NCBI RefSeq assembly: GCF_003234935.1
Contig: NZ_QKSB01000006.1
Span: 62,001 to 126,000, forward strand
Reading direction: 5' to 3'
From: Putridiphycobacter roseus
GTDB lineage: Bacteria; Bacteroidota; Bacteroidia; Flavobacteriales_D; Crocinitomicaceae
Length of the DNA stretch: 64,000 nucleotides
Positions 8,125 to 17,900 of the stretch are shown here, piece by piece; the stretch's first letter is position 1, and every line of letters starts with the position of its first letter. The position numbers and the translations under genes were made by a program. The notes under the pieces were generated by a model. It did not search any database. It was not told where the DNA came from and saw only the letters and a program-made list of their open reading frames with translations.

Positions 8125-9195
8125 ATGTCGACTTTAAAATTAAACCGTTTTCCAAAATCAAATTCTAGTTCACTACAAGCCTTTAACGCCGCAGATGAGC
8201 TAATTCACGCTACATTTCCTTCTTTATCTGGAGAAGTAGGTATATTCAATGACGCCTTTGGCTATTTAACTTGTCAATACCATAATAACAATCCAATAGT
8301 AGTTTGCGACTTACAAAGTCAAGTAATTAGCGCGAAAAAAAACTTAAAAGCCAATCACTTGGCGCTTGACCAAAAGAATTTTAAACAATTATTTGACCTG
8401 AAATCAAATGCCTTAGAAACTGTCTTATTTAAAATTCCAAAGTCGAATGAAGCCTTTGAAATGTATTTGCAATTTATTCACCAAGCGATAAAAGCAGATG
8501 GACGTGTAGTTTGTGGTTTTATGACTAAATACTTTAATGCTGGAATGGTGACTATCGCTGAAAAATATTTTAAGGATATCAGTCAAACTAAAGCGACTAA
8601 AAAAGCAAGACTATTGTTACTTTCCAATAAAAAAGAAGTAGAGACTCCTTTTCAAAAATTAAATAACCTTACCTATAAGGATTTGACGGTAAAACAATAC
8701 TATGGCGTTTTCTCTGCAGACAAAATTGATTATGCTACTGAATTTTTACTCGATAATTTAACCATCCCAGAACAAACAGATAATGTGCTAGACTTAGCTT
8801 GTGGAAATGGTATTATTGGTAAAGTGGTTGCACAAAAAACAAATATCGAAAATTTACATTTTATAGATGACTCTTCCCTTGCTATTGCGTCTGCAAAATT
8901 AAATAACATAGAAAAACAACAATACTTTCACCACCATTATAATTTACATGAATTTGAAGATAATTATTTTGATTGGATTTTAACCAACCCTCCATTTCAT
9001 TTTGGACATATTATTGACATTAGTATTCCATTGATGTTATTCGAAGAAAGCTATCTAAAATTAAAACCCAATGGGCGATTAACCGTAGTGGCAAATGCAA
9101 GTTTAGGATACCTTCCAACCTTAGAGAAATTATTCAAGAAAGTGGAAACTAACAGGAATAATCCTAAATTTATTATCTATGAATGCTGGAAGTAG
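8125..9195 (+). CDS. RsmC/RlmG-like rRNA guanine-N2 methyltransferase
   Basis: Class I SAM-dependent methyltransferase of 356 residues with two related halves, as in RsmC (16S G1207) and RlmG (23S G1835): a degenerate N-terminal domain and a C-terminal catalytic domain. The catalytic half shows the SAM-binding motif LDLACGNG (about 223-230) and the NPPF motif (about 291-294) that marks amino-group methylation of bases. Start at 8125 is set by the promoter immediately upstream. The next gene starts inside the last 17 nt of this one, so the two are probably translationally coupled. Which rRNA position is modified cannot be told from sequence. Confidence 0.75.
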   Translation: MSTLKLNRFPKSNSSSLQAFNAADELIHATFPSLSGEVGIFNDAFGYLTCQYHNNNPIVVCDLQSQVISAKKNLKANHLALDQKNFKQLFDLKSNALETVLFKIPKSNEAFEMYLQFIHQAIKADGRVVCGFMTKYFNAGMVTIAEKYFKDISQTKATKKARLLLLSNKKEVETPFQKLNNLTYKDLTVKQYYGVFSADKIDYATEFLLDNLTIPEQTDNVLDLACGNGIIGKVVAQKTNIENLHFIDDSSLAIASAKLNNIEKQQYFHHHYNLHEFEDNYFDWILTNPPFHFGHIIDISIPLMLFEESYLKLKPNGRLTVVANASLGYLPTLEKLFKKVETNRNNPKFIIYECWK

Positions 9196-10147
9196 ATGGT
9201 TGAAGGTAGTCGCTGAAAATAAAAAACTAGTTAATTTAATGAAGTTAACTGTTGGTATTTTATTGGCGTATTTTCTTTATCGTCAGCTTAATCAATCCAT
9301 AAAATTAATAGATTTCAGTCGTTTCAAATTTAATTTCCAAATTGGTATTTATTTAAGTATTGTCTCCGCATTAACCTTTGTAAATTGGGGAATTGAAGCA
9401 AAAAAATGGCAAATTCTAATGTCTTCCATCCAAGTGTTGCGTTACGAAAAAGCCTTTCAGTCCATTTTAGCAGGCTTAAGTACTGGATTAATGACACCAA
9501 ATAGACTGGGCAATTTTATTGGCAGATTGGTTTATGTAAAAAAAGAGTTCCACAGCAAAGCGATTGCGCAGACCCAATATGGTAATTTATCACAATTTGT
9601 CACGTCCATTTGCTTAGGTGTATTATCGTTTTCTTTACTCATTTACTACTTTGACTTAGCCGCTTTCTATTCCATTATTTACGGTATTTCTTTTACTTTT
9701 ATTCTCCTTGGCTTTGCACTGTATTTTAATCCCCTTCTTATATTAAAAATTCCCTTTTTTAAAGCTAGTATTTTAAAATTAAAACCAGAAGTGATGGCTT
9801 TGGCTGCCTTACCAATTGCCGTAAAATCAAAAATATTAGGCTGGAGTTTTTTACGTTATTCGGTATTTATTGTCCAATACAATGTACTTTTTTTAATTTT
9901 TGATAGCAATCCCAACTTTCTTTTGACTTCTGCTTTGGCAGGGACAACTTTTTTACTTACCACTATTTCACCTTCTCTATTTTTTGGTAAACTCTTGGTG
10001 CGTGAATCCGTTGCAATTCTGGTTTTTGGATGGGCAAATTTCGACCTTTCTATTGTAATAATGGTATCATTTTTATTATGGTTATTTAACCTTTTTATTC
10101 CTGGATTAACAGGTGTTTTGTTCTGGCTAAAAAAACAAGATGTTTGA
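9179..10147 (+). CDS. Lysylphosphatidylglycerol synthase TM-region / flippase-like membrane protein
   Basis: Polytopic inner-membrane protein (322 residues, about eight hydrophobic segments) of the UPF0104/PF03706 type. Features typical of the family are the opening KxxxGxxLxYFLYRQL segment, the W...AKKW pair in the second helix region, and a G...PNRLGNF stretch around residue 108. Members include the flippase half of MprF and many stand-alone proteins next to glycosyltransferases. Here it overlaps the methyltransferase by 17 nt and the downstream glycosyltransferase by 8 nt; this supports a lipid-linked glycan or glycolipid role shared with that enzyme. An inner Met at 9239 is an alternative start. 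Confidence 0.75.
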   Translation: MNAGSRWLKVVAENKKLVNLMKLTVGILLAYFLYRQLNQSIKLIDFSRFKFNFQIGIYLSIVSALTFVNWGIEAKKWQILMSSIQVLRYEKAFQSILAGLSTGLMTPNRLGNFIGRLVYVKKEFHSKAIAQTQYGNLSQFVTSICLGVLSFSLLIYYFDLAAFYSIIYGISFTFILLGFALYFNPLLILKIPFFKASILKLKPEVMALAALPIAVKSKILGWSFLRYSVFIVQYNVLFLIFDSNPNFLLTSALAGTTFLLTTISPSLFFGKLLVRESVAILVFGWANFDLSIVIMVSFLLWLFNLFIPGLTGVLFWLKKQDV

Positions 10148-11186
10148 ATTTATTACTGGCTTCTATTTCCTCGTTTTAGGTCTTGCTCTATTTATCGCAA
10201 AAAAAAGGCATATTCCCCAACCTAAAACGAATGAAAAGCTTGACCAAGGTCTTTCGGTAATTGTTGCATTCAAGAATGAAGAACAGCGGTTTTTACCTTT
10301 AATCAATGCCTTGAACTTAGCAAAACTCCCAAAGCAATTTGAAATCCTTTTTATAGACGACCACTCAACGGACCAATCCATTAATTTTTTATTGGGCCAT
10401 TTAAACATTCCATTTACCATTATTCGATTAAGCAAGGTCAAAGGAAAAAAGCAAGCCATTTCGCAAGGCGTACAGAAAGCAAAATACCAAAACATTTTAA
10501 CCTTAGATGCGGATGTTAGTTTTGCTTCTAATTATTTTCAAAATATAGCAGCACTTCCTTTGGCTGACTTGACGATTTTACCTGTAAACATGGTAGGAAC
10601 CTCTTTCCTTCAAAAATTGGCAAGTATCGAATTTAACTGGTTACAAAGTATTACTTTTTTCACCCTTGCAATGCATAAGCCCACACTCGCAAATGGTGCA
10701 AACTTGCTTTTTAGAAAAAAAGTATATCTCGAAACACTGCTAATAAGATCAGATGCACACATTCCAAGTGGTGATGATACTTTTTTACTAGGTGCTGTAA
10801 AATCTGAAAATGGAAAAATATTAGGTGTAAATGATCTGGATTATGCCATAAAGACTCCTGCGCCTAAAACTTGGTCGGAACTCCTCTCACAAAGGAAAAG
10901 ATGGATTAAAAAAGTACTGGGTTTACCTACCATCTTAACAATATTAATATTAATTTGTTATCAACTTATTTTCATCTATTCACTAATACAGCTTCCTAAG
11001 CATTATCTTTGGCTTGTTCCATTATTTATTAAGTTATTAATTGAATGGATAGGATTAAATGAAAAAAAACCAGTGCACCTTATAACCTTATTGATGCACC
11101 AATTTTATTATCCGATATATGGATTCCTATTATGCTTATCCATTCCTTTTCCTTCTCATTGGAAAAAAGATGAAATAAGTAAATGA
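10140..11186 (+). CDS. Glycosyltransferase family 2
   Basis: Membrane-anchored GT-A glycosyltransferase, 348 residues. There is an N-terminal hydrophobic anchor (about 5-20), then the nucleotide-sugar domain: SVIVAFKNE (about 40), FIDDHSTD (about 75), the DxD motif DADV (about 122-125) and a QRKRW motif (about 254-258) characteristic of processive-type GT2 enzymes, then two or three C-terminal transmembrane segments. The 8-nt overlap with the preceding flippase-like gene suggests coupled translation and joint function on a lipid-linked sugar. Donor and acceptor are unknown. Confidence 0.85.
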   Translation: MFEFITGFYFLVLGLALFIAKKRHIPQPKTNEKLDQGLSVIVAFKNEEQRFLPLINALNLAKLPKQFEILFIDDHSTDQSINFLLGHLNIPFTIIRLSKVKGKKQAISQGVQKAKYQNILTLDADVSFASNYFQNIAALPLADLTILPVNMVGTSFLQKLASIEFNWLQSITFFTLAMHKPTLANGANLLFRKKVYLETLLIRSDAHIPSGDDTFLLGAVKSENGKILGVNDLDYAIKTPAPKTWSELLSQRKRWIKKVLGLPTILTILILICYQLIFIYSLIQLPKHYLWLVPLFIKLLIEWIGLNEKKPVHLITLLMHQFYYPIYGFLLCLSIPFPSHWKKDEISK

Positions 11187-11226
11187 AGAATACCGTTGCT
11201 AATAAACACCACAATCTGCAAAAAAC

Positions 11227-12474
11227 ATGAAATTCACCGAACTAAATCTTAAACCAGCATTAATTGAAGCACTTGATTATATGGGCTTTGAAACGGCAAC
11301 TCCTATTCAAGAGAAAGCCATTCCTATGGTTTTAGATAATAAAGATTTAATTGCTTGTGCCCAAACCGGGACTGGTAAAACAGCAGCCTTCGTGCTACCT
11401 ATACTCAACAAATTAATTGGTAAAAAAGACACTTCTATTGACACCTTAGTCATTGTACCAACTCGCGAATTAGCCATTCAAATTGAACAACAAATTCAAG
11501 GGCTGTCGTACTTTATATCCGTCGGTTCGAAAGCGATCTATGGTGGTGGTGGCGGTAAAGACTGGTCGGAAGAAAAAGAAGCATTAACCGTGGGAACTGA
11601 CATTATTGTTGCAACACCAGGTAAATTAATCTCTCATTTAAAATTGGGATATGTTAATTTTAAAAATGTAAAACATTTGGTTTTAGATGAAGCGGATAGA
11701 ATGTTAGACATGGGCTTTATTGACGATTTACAAAAAATAATATCCTTTTTACCGAAAACACACCAAACTTTACTTTTTAGTGCCACCATGCCTAAAAGTA
11801 TTAATTTATTGGCTCAAAAAATATTAAATAATCCTGAAGAGATTCGATTGTCTATTTCAAAACCTGCCGCTGGTGTAACACAAAGTGTATACTTAACATT
11901 TGACAATCAAAAAAATAAAGTTCTACAATATATTTTAGAAGAAAGAAAAGATTTTGAAAGTATTATCATTTTTACTTCTTCTAAATTAAAAGTAAGCGAA
12001 ATTGTAAAAGATTTACGGAGAGGTGGAATTCCAGCAACCGGTATTTCTTCTAATCTAGAACAAGATAAAAGAGAGGAAGTATTGCGGGGATTTAGATCAA
12101 GAAGAATTAGAATCTTAGTTGCAACAGATGTAATGAGTCGTGGTATTGACATAAAAGAAATTAATATGGTAATTAATTATGATGTACCACATGATGCTGA
12201 AGATTATGTACACCGTGTTGGAAGAACTGCAAGGGCTAACACTACTGGAGAAGCGATTACTTTGATTAACCAAAAAGACATGCACCGCTTTCGTAAAATT
12301 GAAGCTTTAATTGAAATGGAAATTCCTAAAATGCAACCCCCTGCTGAAATTGGAGAAGGTCCTAAATGGGAAGCAAAAGGAAGTGGTAATAGCAGACCAA
12401 AGCATAAACATTCCAATAACAAAAAGAGAAATTTCAAGAAAAAACCAAACCAAAAACCTAGCGATAAGCAATAA
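11227..12474 (+). CDS. DEAD-box RNA helicase, RhlE-like
   Basis: ATP-dependent RNA helicase of 415 residues. Motifs are in order: Q motif (TPIQ), Walker A AQTGTGKT (about 46-53), PTRELA, TPGKL, DEAD (about 154-157), SAT, ARGID-type sequence SRGID, and HRVGRTAR. The C-terminus (about 375-415) is a short basic tail rich in K, N and P, common in RhlE/CsdA-type helicases acting on ribosome assembly or mRNA decay. It follows the glycosyltransferase by 40 nt and could share its transcript. I cannot distinguish RhlE from other subfamilies with certainty. Confidence 0.92.
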   Translation: MKFTELNLKPALIEALDYMGFETATPIQEKAIPMVLDNKDLIACAQTGTGKTAAFVLPILNKLIGKKDTSIDTLVIVPTRELAIQIEQQIQGLSYFISVGSKAIYGGGGGKDWSEEKEALTVGTDIIVATPGKLISHLKLGYVNFKNVKHLVLDEADRMLDMGFIDDLQKIISFLPKTHQTLLFSATMPKSINLLAQKILNNPEEIRLSISKPAAGVTQSVYLTFDNQKNKVLQYILEERKDFESIIIFTSSKLKVSEIVKDLRRGGIPATGISSNLEQDKREEVLRGFRSRRIRILVATDVMSRGIDIKEINMVINYDVPHDAEDYVHRVGRTARANTTGEAITLINQKDMHRFRKIEALIEMEIPKMQPPAEIGEGPKWEAKGSGNSRPKHKHSNNKKRNFKKKPNQKPSDKQ

Positions 12475-12567
12475 TTTTAATTCATTACAATATCTAAAAG
12501 TTTTTTTCGTTTTACATGAAAACATCATTTATGCAATAAACTTTACTTAACCAGTAAATTTATCACC

Positions 12568-13173
12568 ATGCTTAAGATTCTTAGTGTAACATTACTTTTA
12601 TGTACAGTTCAAATTGGATTGTCCCAAATTGATAATTCGAATAAACTACAATTCGGATTTAGTATGGGCGCAAATTATTCTCATTTAAAGGTAGTCTCTC
12701 CAAACAATGATTATCAATCCATTAATAACTTAGGTTCCAGTCTTGGTATCCTAAGCCAACTAAATATGGGATCCAGACTATCGCTTGTTGGAATGGCAAG
12801 TCTTTCATTCAATAATGGCTATATAACAGAAGCTAACTTGACACAATATCAAGTAACCGAATATCTTTCCAAGACACTTGATTTTGGACTTAATTTAAGG
12901 TTCAAACTTAAACCAGACGCAAATTTTTCCCCTTACTTAACCGTTGGTCCAACCTATCAAATCAATTTGGATAAAAATGATTTGAGCAATGTATTTCTTC
13001 CGAGCAACAACTTGAGCTTAGACCTAGGATTTGGTCTGGATAAAAAATTAGCTTTCTTTAATATTGCTCCAGAATTAAAATACAGTCTAGGTTTAATTAA
13101 TGTCAACCAGAACCCAACCATAACCTCCGCTCGTGCGCATTACTTAAAGCTCATTATTAATTTCACTAATTAA
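12568..13173 (+). CDS. Small outer-membrane beta-barrel protein
   Basis: 201 residues with a signal peptide (cleavage likely after GLSQ, about 20) followed by alternating hydrophobic/polar strands such as LQFGFSMGANYSHL, LDFGLNLRFKL and HYLKLIINF at the end. This pattern fits an 8-10 strand barrel of the PF13568 type common in Bacteroidota. The stop codon overlaps the convergent DUF2461 gene by 4 nt. Function is unknown. Confidence 0.65.
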   Translation: MLKILSVTLLLCTVQIGLSQIDNSNKLQFGFSMGANYSHLKVVSPNNDYQSINNLGSSLGILSQLNMGSRLSLVGMASLSFNNGYITEANLTQYQVTEYLSKTLDFGLNLRFKLKPDANFSPYLTVGPTYQINLDKNDLSNVFLPSNNLSLDLGFGLDKKLAFFNIAPELKYSLGLINVNQNPTITSARAHYLKLIINFTN

Positions 13174-13853
13174 ACAATCACTTCCCCGTTTTCATCTGTT
13201 GTTAAGGCTTCACTCATAAAGTCTAAAAAGGGGCGCATGGCTTTAAACGCGCTATTTACTTCCTGCATGAAGTTTGGACTTAACACTTCTTCATCTGTAA
13301 AACTACGTGTTAAAATGTACTGTTTATACCTTAGCAGGTCTATCGCAGGATGCGCTTTGTCTATTCCTTTTGGTGCTGTTTTTAATTGGTCTCCTTGCAA
13401 TTCTCCAAATTGCTTTTTAAGCGCTTTGTTGTTTAAAATCGCTCTAAATTCATCTTCGAACTCGGCAATATTATAACGCATTTTTTTGAGGTCTTTTGAT
13501 TCCGGACCCCAAAACCCACCACCAACAAAACTATTGTTTGGTTCAATGTGAAAGTAATAACCTCCTCGTAATTGCTTGGTAGCTCTTTTAAAAGAGCCTG
13601 AAAAATGTGCTTTATACGGTGCCTTATTTTTAGAAAAACGAACATCTCTATAAATTCTAAATATGCTTTTTTTGCCATTCAAATTTTCAAGGTGATCGTG
13701 TTGTTTCACTTCGTTTAGCAAATCATCTGCAAATAAAATAAAATGTTCTTTTTCAAACTCGTACCTATCCTTGTTTTCCGCAAACCATTCTCGGTTATTG
13801 TTTTTCTTTAAATCATTAATATACTTAAATATACTTTTTTGAATTTGCGCCAT
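13170..13853 (-). CDS. DUF2461 (TIGR02453) family protein
   Basis: 227-residue soluble protein with family hallmarks: an N-terminal FKYINDLKKNNNREWF segment, the YRDVRFSKNKAPYK stretch (about 68-82), and GGYYFHIEP (about 97). Biochemical function is not known. It follows apbE with only a 3-nt gap, so it is the last gene of the three-gene minus-strand operon that begins with the giant repeat protein. Its 3' end overlaps the convergent barrel gene by 4 nt. Confidence 0.85.
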   Translation of the reverse strand: MAQIQKSIFKYINDLKKNNNREWFAENKDRYEFEKEHFILFADDLLNEVKQHDHLENLNGKKSIFRIYRDVRFSKNKAPYKAHFSGSFKRATKQLRGGYYFHIEPNNSFVGGGFWGPESKDLKKMRYNIAEFEDEFRAILNNKALKKQFGELQGDQLKTAPKGIDKAHPAIDLLRYKQYILTRSFTDEEVLSPNFMQEVNSAFKAMRPFLDFMSEALTTDENGEVIV

Positions 13854-13856
13854 GGC

Positions 13857-14954
13857 TTATTTAATTATACTTTTAAAACCTTCACTTGCATAGGAAAGCA
13901 GCTTATTATTTTCGTTATAAATCAGATAAATATCTAAATCTAGTGCTGGGTGCGTAGCAACAAACTCTTTTGTTTTATCTGTCCCCATCACCATAAACGC
14001 AGTCGCATAACCATCTGCCGAGGCACAATCATTTGCAATCACTGTAACACTTAATAACTGATGCGTCACTGGAAAACCGGTTGCTGGATCAATGGTGTGG
14101 GAATACTTTTTCCCACTCTTTTCATAAAATTGACGGTAGGAACCCGAAGTGGCTACTGCTTTATTTTCAAGGGCAATAATTTCCATTATTTCACGGTTAT
14201 TCGCTGTGGAATTTTCAATCGGTTTATCTATTCCAATGGTCCAGTTATTTCCTTCAGCATTCTTACCATGTACCCTTAACTCCCCTCCTACTTCAATAAA
14301 GTAATTCTTTGCTCCTTTAGCTGCTAGTAGGTCAGCAATTACATCTACGGACTGGCCTTGTGCAATGGCATTAAAGACCAATTTAAAACCTGGTGTTTTT
14401 TTAATAATTGTGGAAGCTGCTGTTTCACTTGGATAAAATTCATAGTGATAATTTGGTCTAAAACCTGTTCTTTTTTTCGTTTCCTTTACGGTATTGGAGT
14501 CAGGTATTTCAGTAATATCTTTTAAGAAACCCCAATCTTCTAGCAAAGGAAAGACCGAAGGATCAAATGCACCTTTTGTTTGGTTATAAATAATAGTCGA
14601 TACCTTCATGCAATCATTAAAATACTGGAAAGTATCTTTATAAGTAAACCTCCCTGCAGGCGCCTCGTTAAATTTAGAAATGATAGAAGTTGGAATATAA
14701 GTACTCAATGCAGTATCAAAATGACTTAATGTTTGGTCAATTTCTTCTTGTTCAAGTTGAATGGGATCATTACACAAAATAGCATAAGTTGTACCTTGCG
14801 TATTCCCATACAAGGTAATTAAATTTTCCTTTTTTACTGGTAAGGTTTCAAAGCCCGTATCATCAGAAGGGTTGGTACAATTAATTTGTAAAAAAGGGAG
14901 GATAAGTAGACCTAGTGATAGGTTAAGTTTGCGTCTTCTGTTTGATCTTGCCAT
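13857..14954 (-). CDS. apbE: ApbE family FAD:protein FMN transferase, lipoprotein
   Basis: Enzyme that attaches FMN covalently to Thr/Ser of exported redox proteins. The 365-residue product starts with a basic signal and a lipobox-like LQINC (Cys about 26), placing it on the periplasmic face. Family motifs seen: GNTQGTTYA (about 50), GAFDPSV (about 131), IAQGQSVD and VGGELR (FAD site), SGSYRQF, HTIDP (metal/FAD site) and SADGYATAFM. The gene starts 43 nt inside the giant gene upstream, so translation is likely coupled. No obvious flavinylated partner such as NqrB/C or RnfG is encoded in the window. Confidence 0.92.
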   Translation of the reverse strand: MARSNRRRKLNLSLGLLILPFLQINCTNPSDDTGFETLPVKKENLITLYGNTQGTTYAILCNDPIQLEQEEIDQTLSHFDTALSTYIPTSIISKFNEAPAGRFTYKDTFQYFNDCMKVSTIIYNQTKGAFDPSVFPLLEDWGFLKDITEIPDSNTVKETKKRTGFRPNYHYEFYPSETAASTIIKKTPGFKLVFNAIAQGQSVDVIADLLAAKGAKNYFIEVGGELRVHGKNAEGNNWTIGIDKPIENSTANNREIMEIIALENKAVATSGSYRQFYEKSGKKYSHTIDPATGFPVTHQLLSVTVIANDCASADGYATAFMVMGTDKTKEFVATHPALDLDIYLIYNENNKLLSYASEGFKSIIK

Positions 14955-17900
14955 GTGAATTCTGTAATTGCTTGTCCGTTTTTAATATAAGAAATACCGT
15001 ATTTCATTTGTGTCTTTTCATAAACATTTCCTTCTCCATTAATAACCACTACTCTTCTTACCACATAACTTACTAAATAACCATCCGCATCTTTTTGCTC
15101 ATACACTTCTTGGGTAACTCCTTCTGGATATTTTGTCCCGAGTTCATTCTTAACCGCCTGTGTAACCTTTTTGATGTCGATATCCATTAAAGAAATAATC
15201 TTATCCTCAGTGGCATTTAAAACTTTTTCATTTTGCTTTTCAACACTTCTCTTTTCTGATTCCATTACAGTTCCATTAATGTTAATTTCATCTGCATTGT
15301 CATTGGCATTTTGATTGGCGTCTATTTTAAGGCCCGCTAACTCATTGTCAAAATCATTTAATTTGCTCGTCGACTGATGCATTTGGTTATCTGCATGCGT
15401 TTTTTCTTTTGACTTTTGAATAGATATGTTCGTTATTTTTTCACCAATCTCATCATTATCTTCATACAATGTTTCCATTTTATTTTGGTGACTACTTACT
15501 TGGTCTGATTTTAACTCCTCAATAGACTCACTAGTCATACTTGTCTGTAATTGATTATCGGCAGCCTGCACGAGCATAGCATCTTGCACATTTCCATCTA
15601 TCTCCTCTTTGCTTAAAGCTGTACTTAATCGTCCTTTGTCTGCACTTTCTTTTGCAACTCCTAAATCATCCTTTAACTCATCTGCCTCTGTTAAAGTATT
15701 CACTACAGCACCATTCTGAATTGCTTTTGCCCCTTCTTTATCCTTGTTATATTGGGTACTAGTTTCCGTAATTACCGTCTCCATTTTTTGACGTGGTAAA
15801 TCGCTATACGCTATAGCAGAAGCTTGCTCCTTCAATATATTGTCTTTGGATGCTGTAGTAGAATAGATTTGATCTTCTTGGTTCCAATCACTCTTATTTC
15901 TTGCATTCACCATGCTCGTCTCTAAATTAGTTACATCTAATTCAGTATTCAGTCTGGAAACGTCTTTATTTACCTCAGCTTCTATTCGTTCCACTTCCAT
16001 ATCAGTAATGGCATTCGTCTGCTTATAAACAGCATCCGTTTGTTCTTTTCCACGCACATTGTTGGTTGCAGTGATTGCGACTTCTAAAGTCGTTACTTTC
16101 TCCTCAAAATTCTCTCTTTTTAAATCGTTATTTTTTTGATTATCAACCACAGAAGCAGTAACATTTTCCACGACTTGACTTTGTCTAAAACTAACATTTT
16201 CACCATATTCTATATCCATTCTTTGGGTTACCAAATAATTAGCCGCAACTACATCTGCGCCATATGTAGAGGTTTGTCTTGCCACTTCCGCATCATTACC
16301 AAATGAATAAGAAGCAATTTTATTTTGTTCTAGTGTGTCTAGTGCCACCCCTATTGCAGTGTTTTCCTGCACCTCCCATTGGGTAGCTATATTAGTCACT
16401 CTAGTGGATGCATCTTGAACCTGACTCACTTCTTTACTCTTTCTTTCTGCATCTGCTTCTGCAAACATTTTTTGAATATCCGCTTCACTTAAATTAACCT
16501 TATTGCCTACAGGTTTTCTACCCCCACTTTTCACCAATTCTGGCGGATTTAAAATACCGTTTATCTTTTTAATTTGTGCTTTCGGATATTGTCCATTTTG
16601 TGAGGTGAAAGTTTTAATCGCTCTATTGTATAAGCCTTTTGCTTTTTCATAATTCGCATTATTGAAATACTCGTCAGCCTTCGATATCATTTTATTATAC
16701 TGGTCGCTAGAAAATTTATTATTGATGGCATCAATCTCTTTAATCTTATCATCTGGATAAGAATCATTCGTTAAGTTATATGCTTCCACGTAATATATTC
16801 TGGCTTTTTTCCACTCCTTTTTTTCAAATAAATTATCCGCTTTTTTAAGTAAAGTTTCATACTTACTGTTGTTGTTTACCGTAGCATTTTGATTCGCAAT
16901 CAACGCATTTATTTCTCGAATTTTTTCCGGTGGAATATTATCCGTTGGCTTTTGTCTAAATGCATCTTTATACAAGACCAAGGCTTCGGCATAGGCTTTG
17001 GCATTTAATTTGGCTTCCGCATCTTTTAACAACTGTGCATAGGCCGCTTCTCCCAATTGAACACCTTCATTTTCTATGGCTTTGTTTGCTTTTTCAATTT
17101 GTTTTTTGGGATAAACTTTCGTGTTGTCAAATAAAAGTGCATTGTTATATTCCGCAATGGCTTCTTGCCATTTTTCCGTTTTCATAAACCCATCTGCTTT
17201 ATCTATATACGACTGGTATTTTTGATTAGCCGCTTTTGCTTGATTCAAGGCAGTCAATTTTTCTTTGGCATCTTTTATTTTTCCTTCTGCATAAATATCG
17301 CCTGATTTTATTTTTAAGGCAGCCTCATAGTTTGTAATAGCCTCTTCATAGTTTTGGGTACCAAAATTATTATCTCCTGCTTCAATCAGTGCTTTATACT
17401 TTTGTGCTAAGGCCAATTTTTCTGCTTCCGAATTCGACTGGGATTCTCGAATCTTTCTTATTTCTTCAATTTTTTCTTGCGGATAAGTTTTTGAAGGCAA
17501 TATACTTTTTGCAAATTCATACTTTTCAATTGCTGCATCATATTTCTTATCAAAGAACAAACCATCTGCCTCTCCAATCACAAGATTATATTTTCCAATA
17601 TTTTCTGCTTCACTTAAGGCAGCCAATTCTTTTTTAGCTAAAGCTATTTGTGCAGTAGGGTACTTTTCCTCTGGTTTTATTTGCTGCGCAGATTCGTATA
17701 ATTTAATCGCCGCATCAAATTCCTTCGCTTGGAATTTAAAATCAGCATCTTTTACCTTCAATTCATATTCTTCTTGGCTATTTGCTAAAGCCTTTTCTTC
17801 TGCAATGATATTTTGAATGCGATCGATAAATTCCTTGGTTTGTGGCATTGGTCTGATGGCGTATGCTTCTTGGTAAGTTTCAAGTGCTTTTTGATAAGCA

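Noticed and set aside
12311..12550. Plus-strand frame overlapping the helicase 3' end
   Set aside because: Out of frame with the helicase, no recognisable features.
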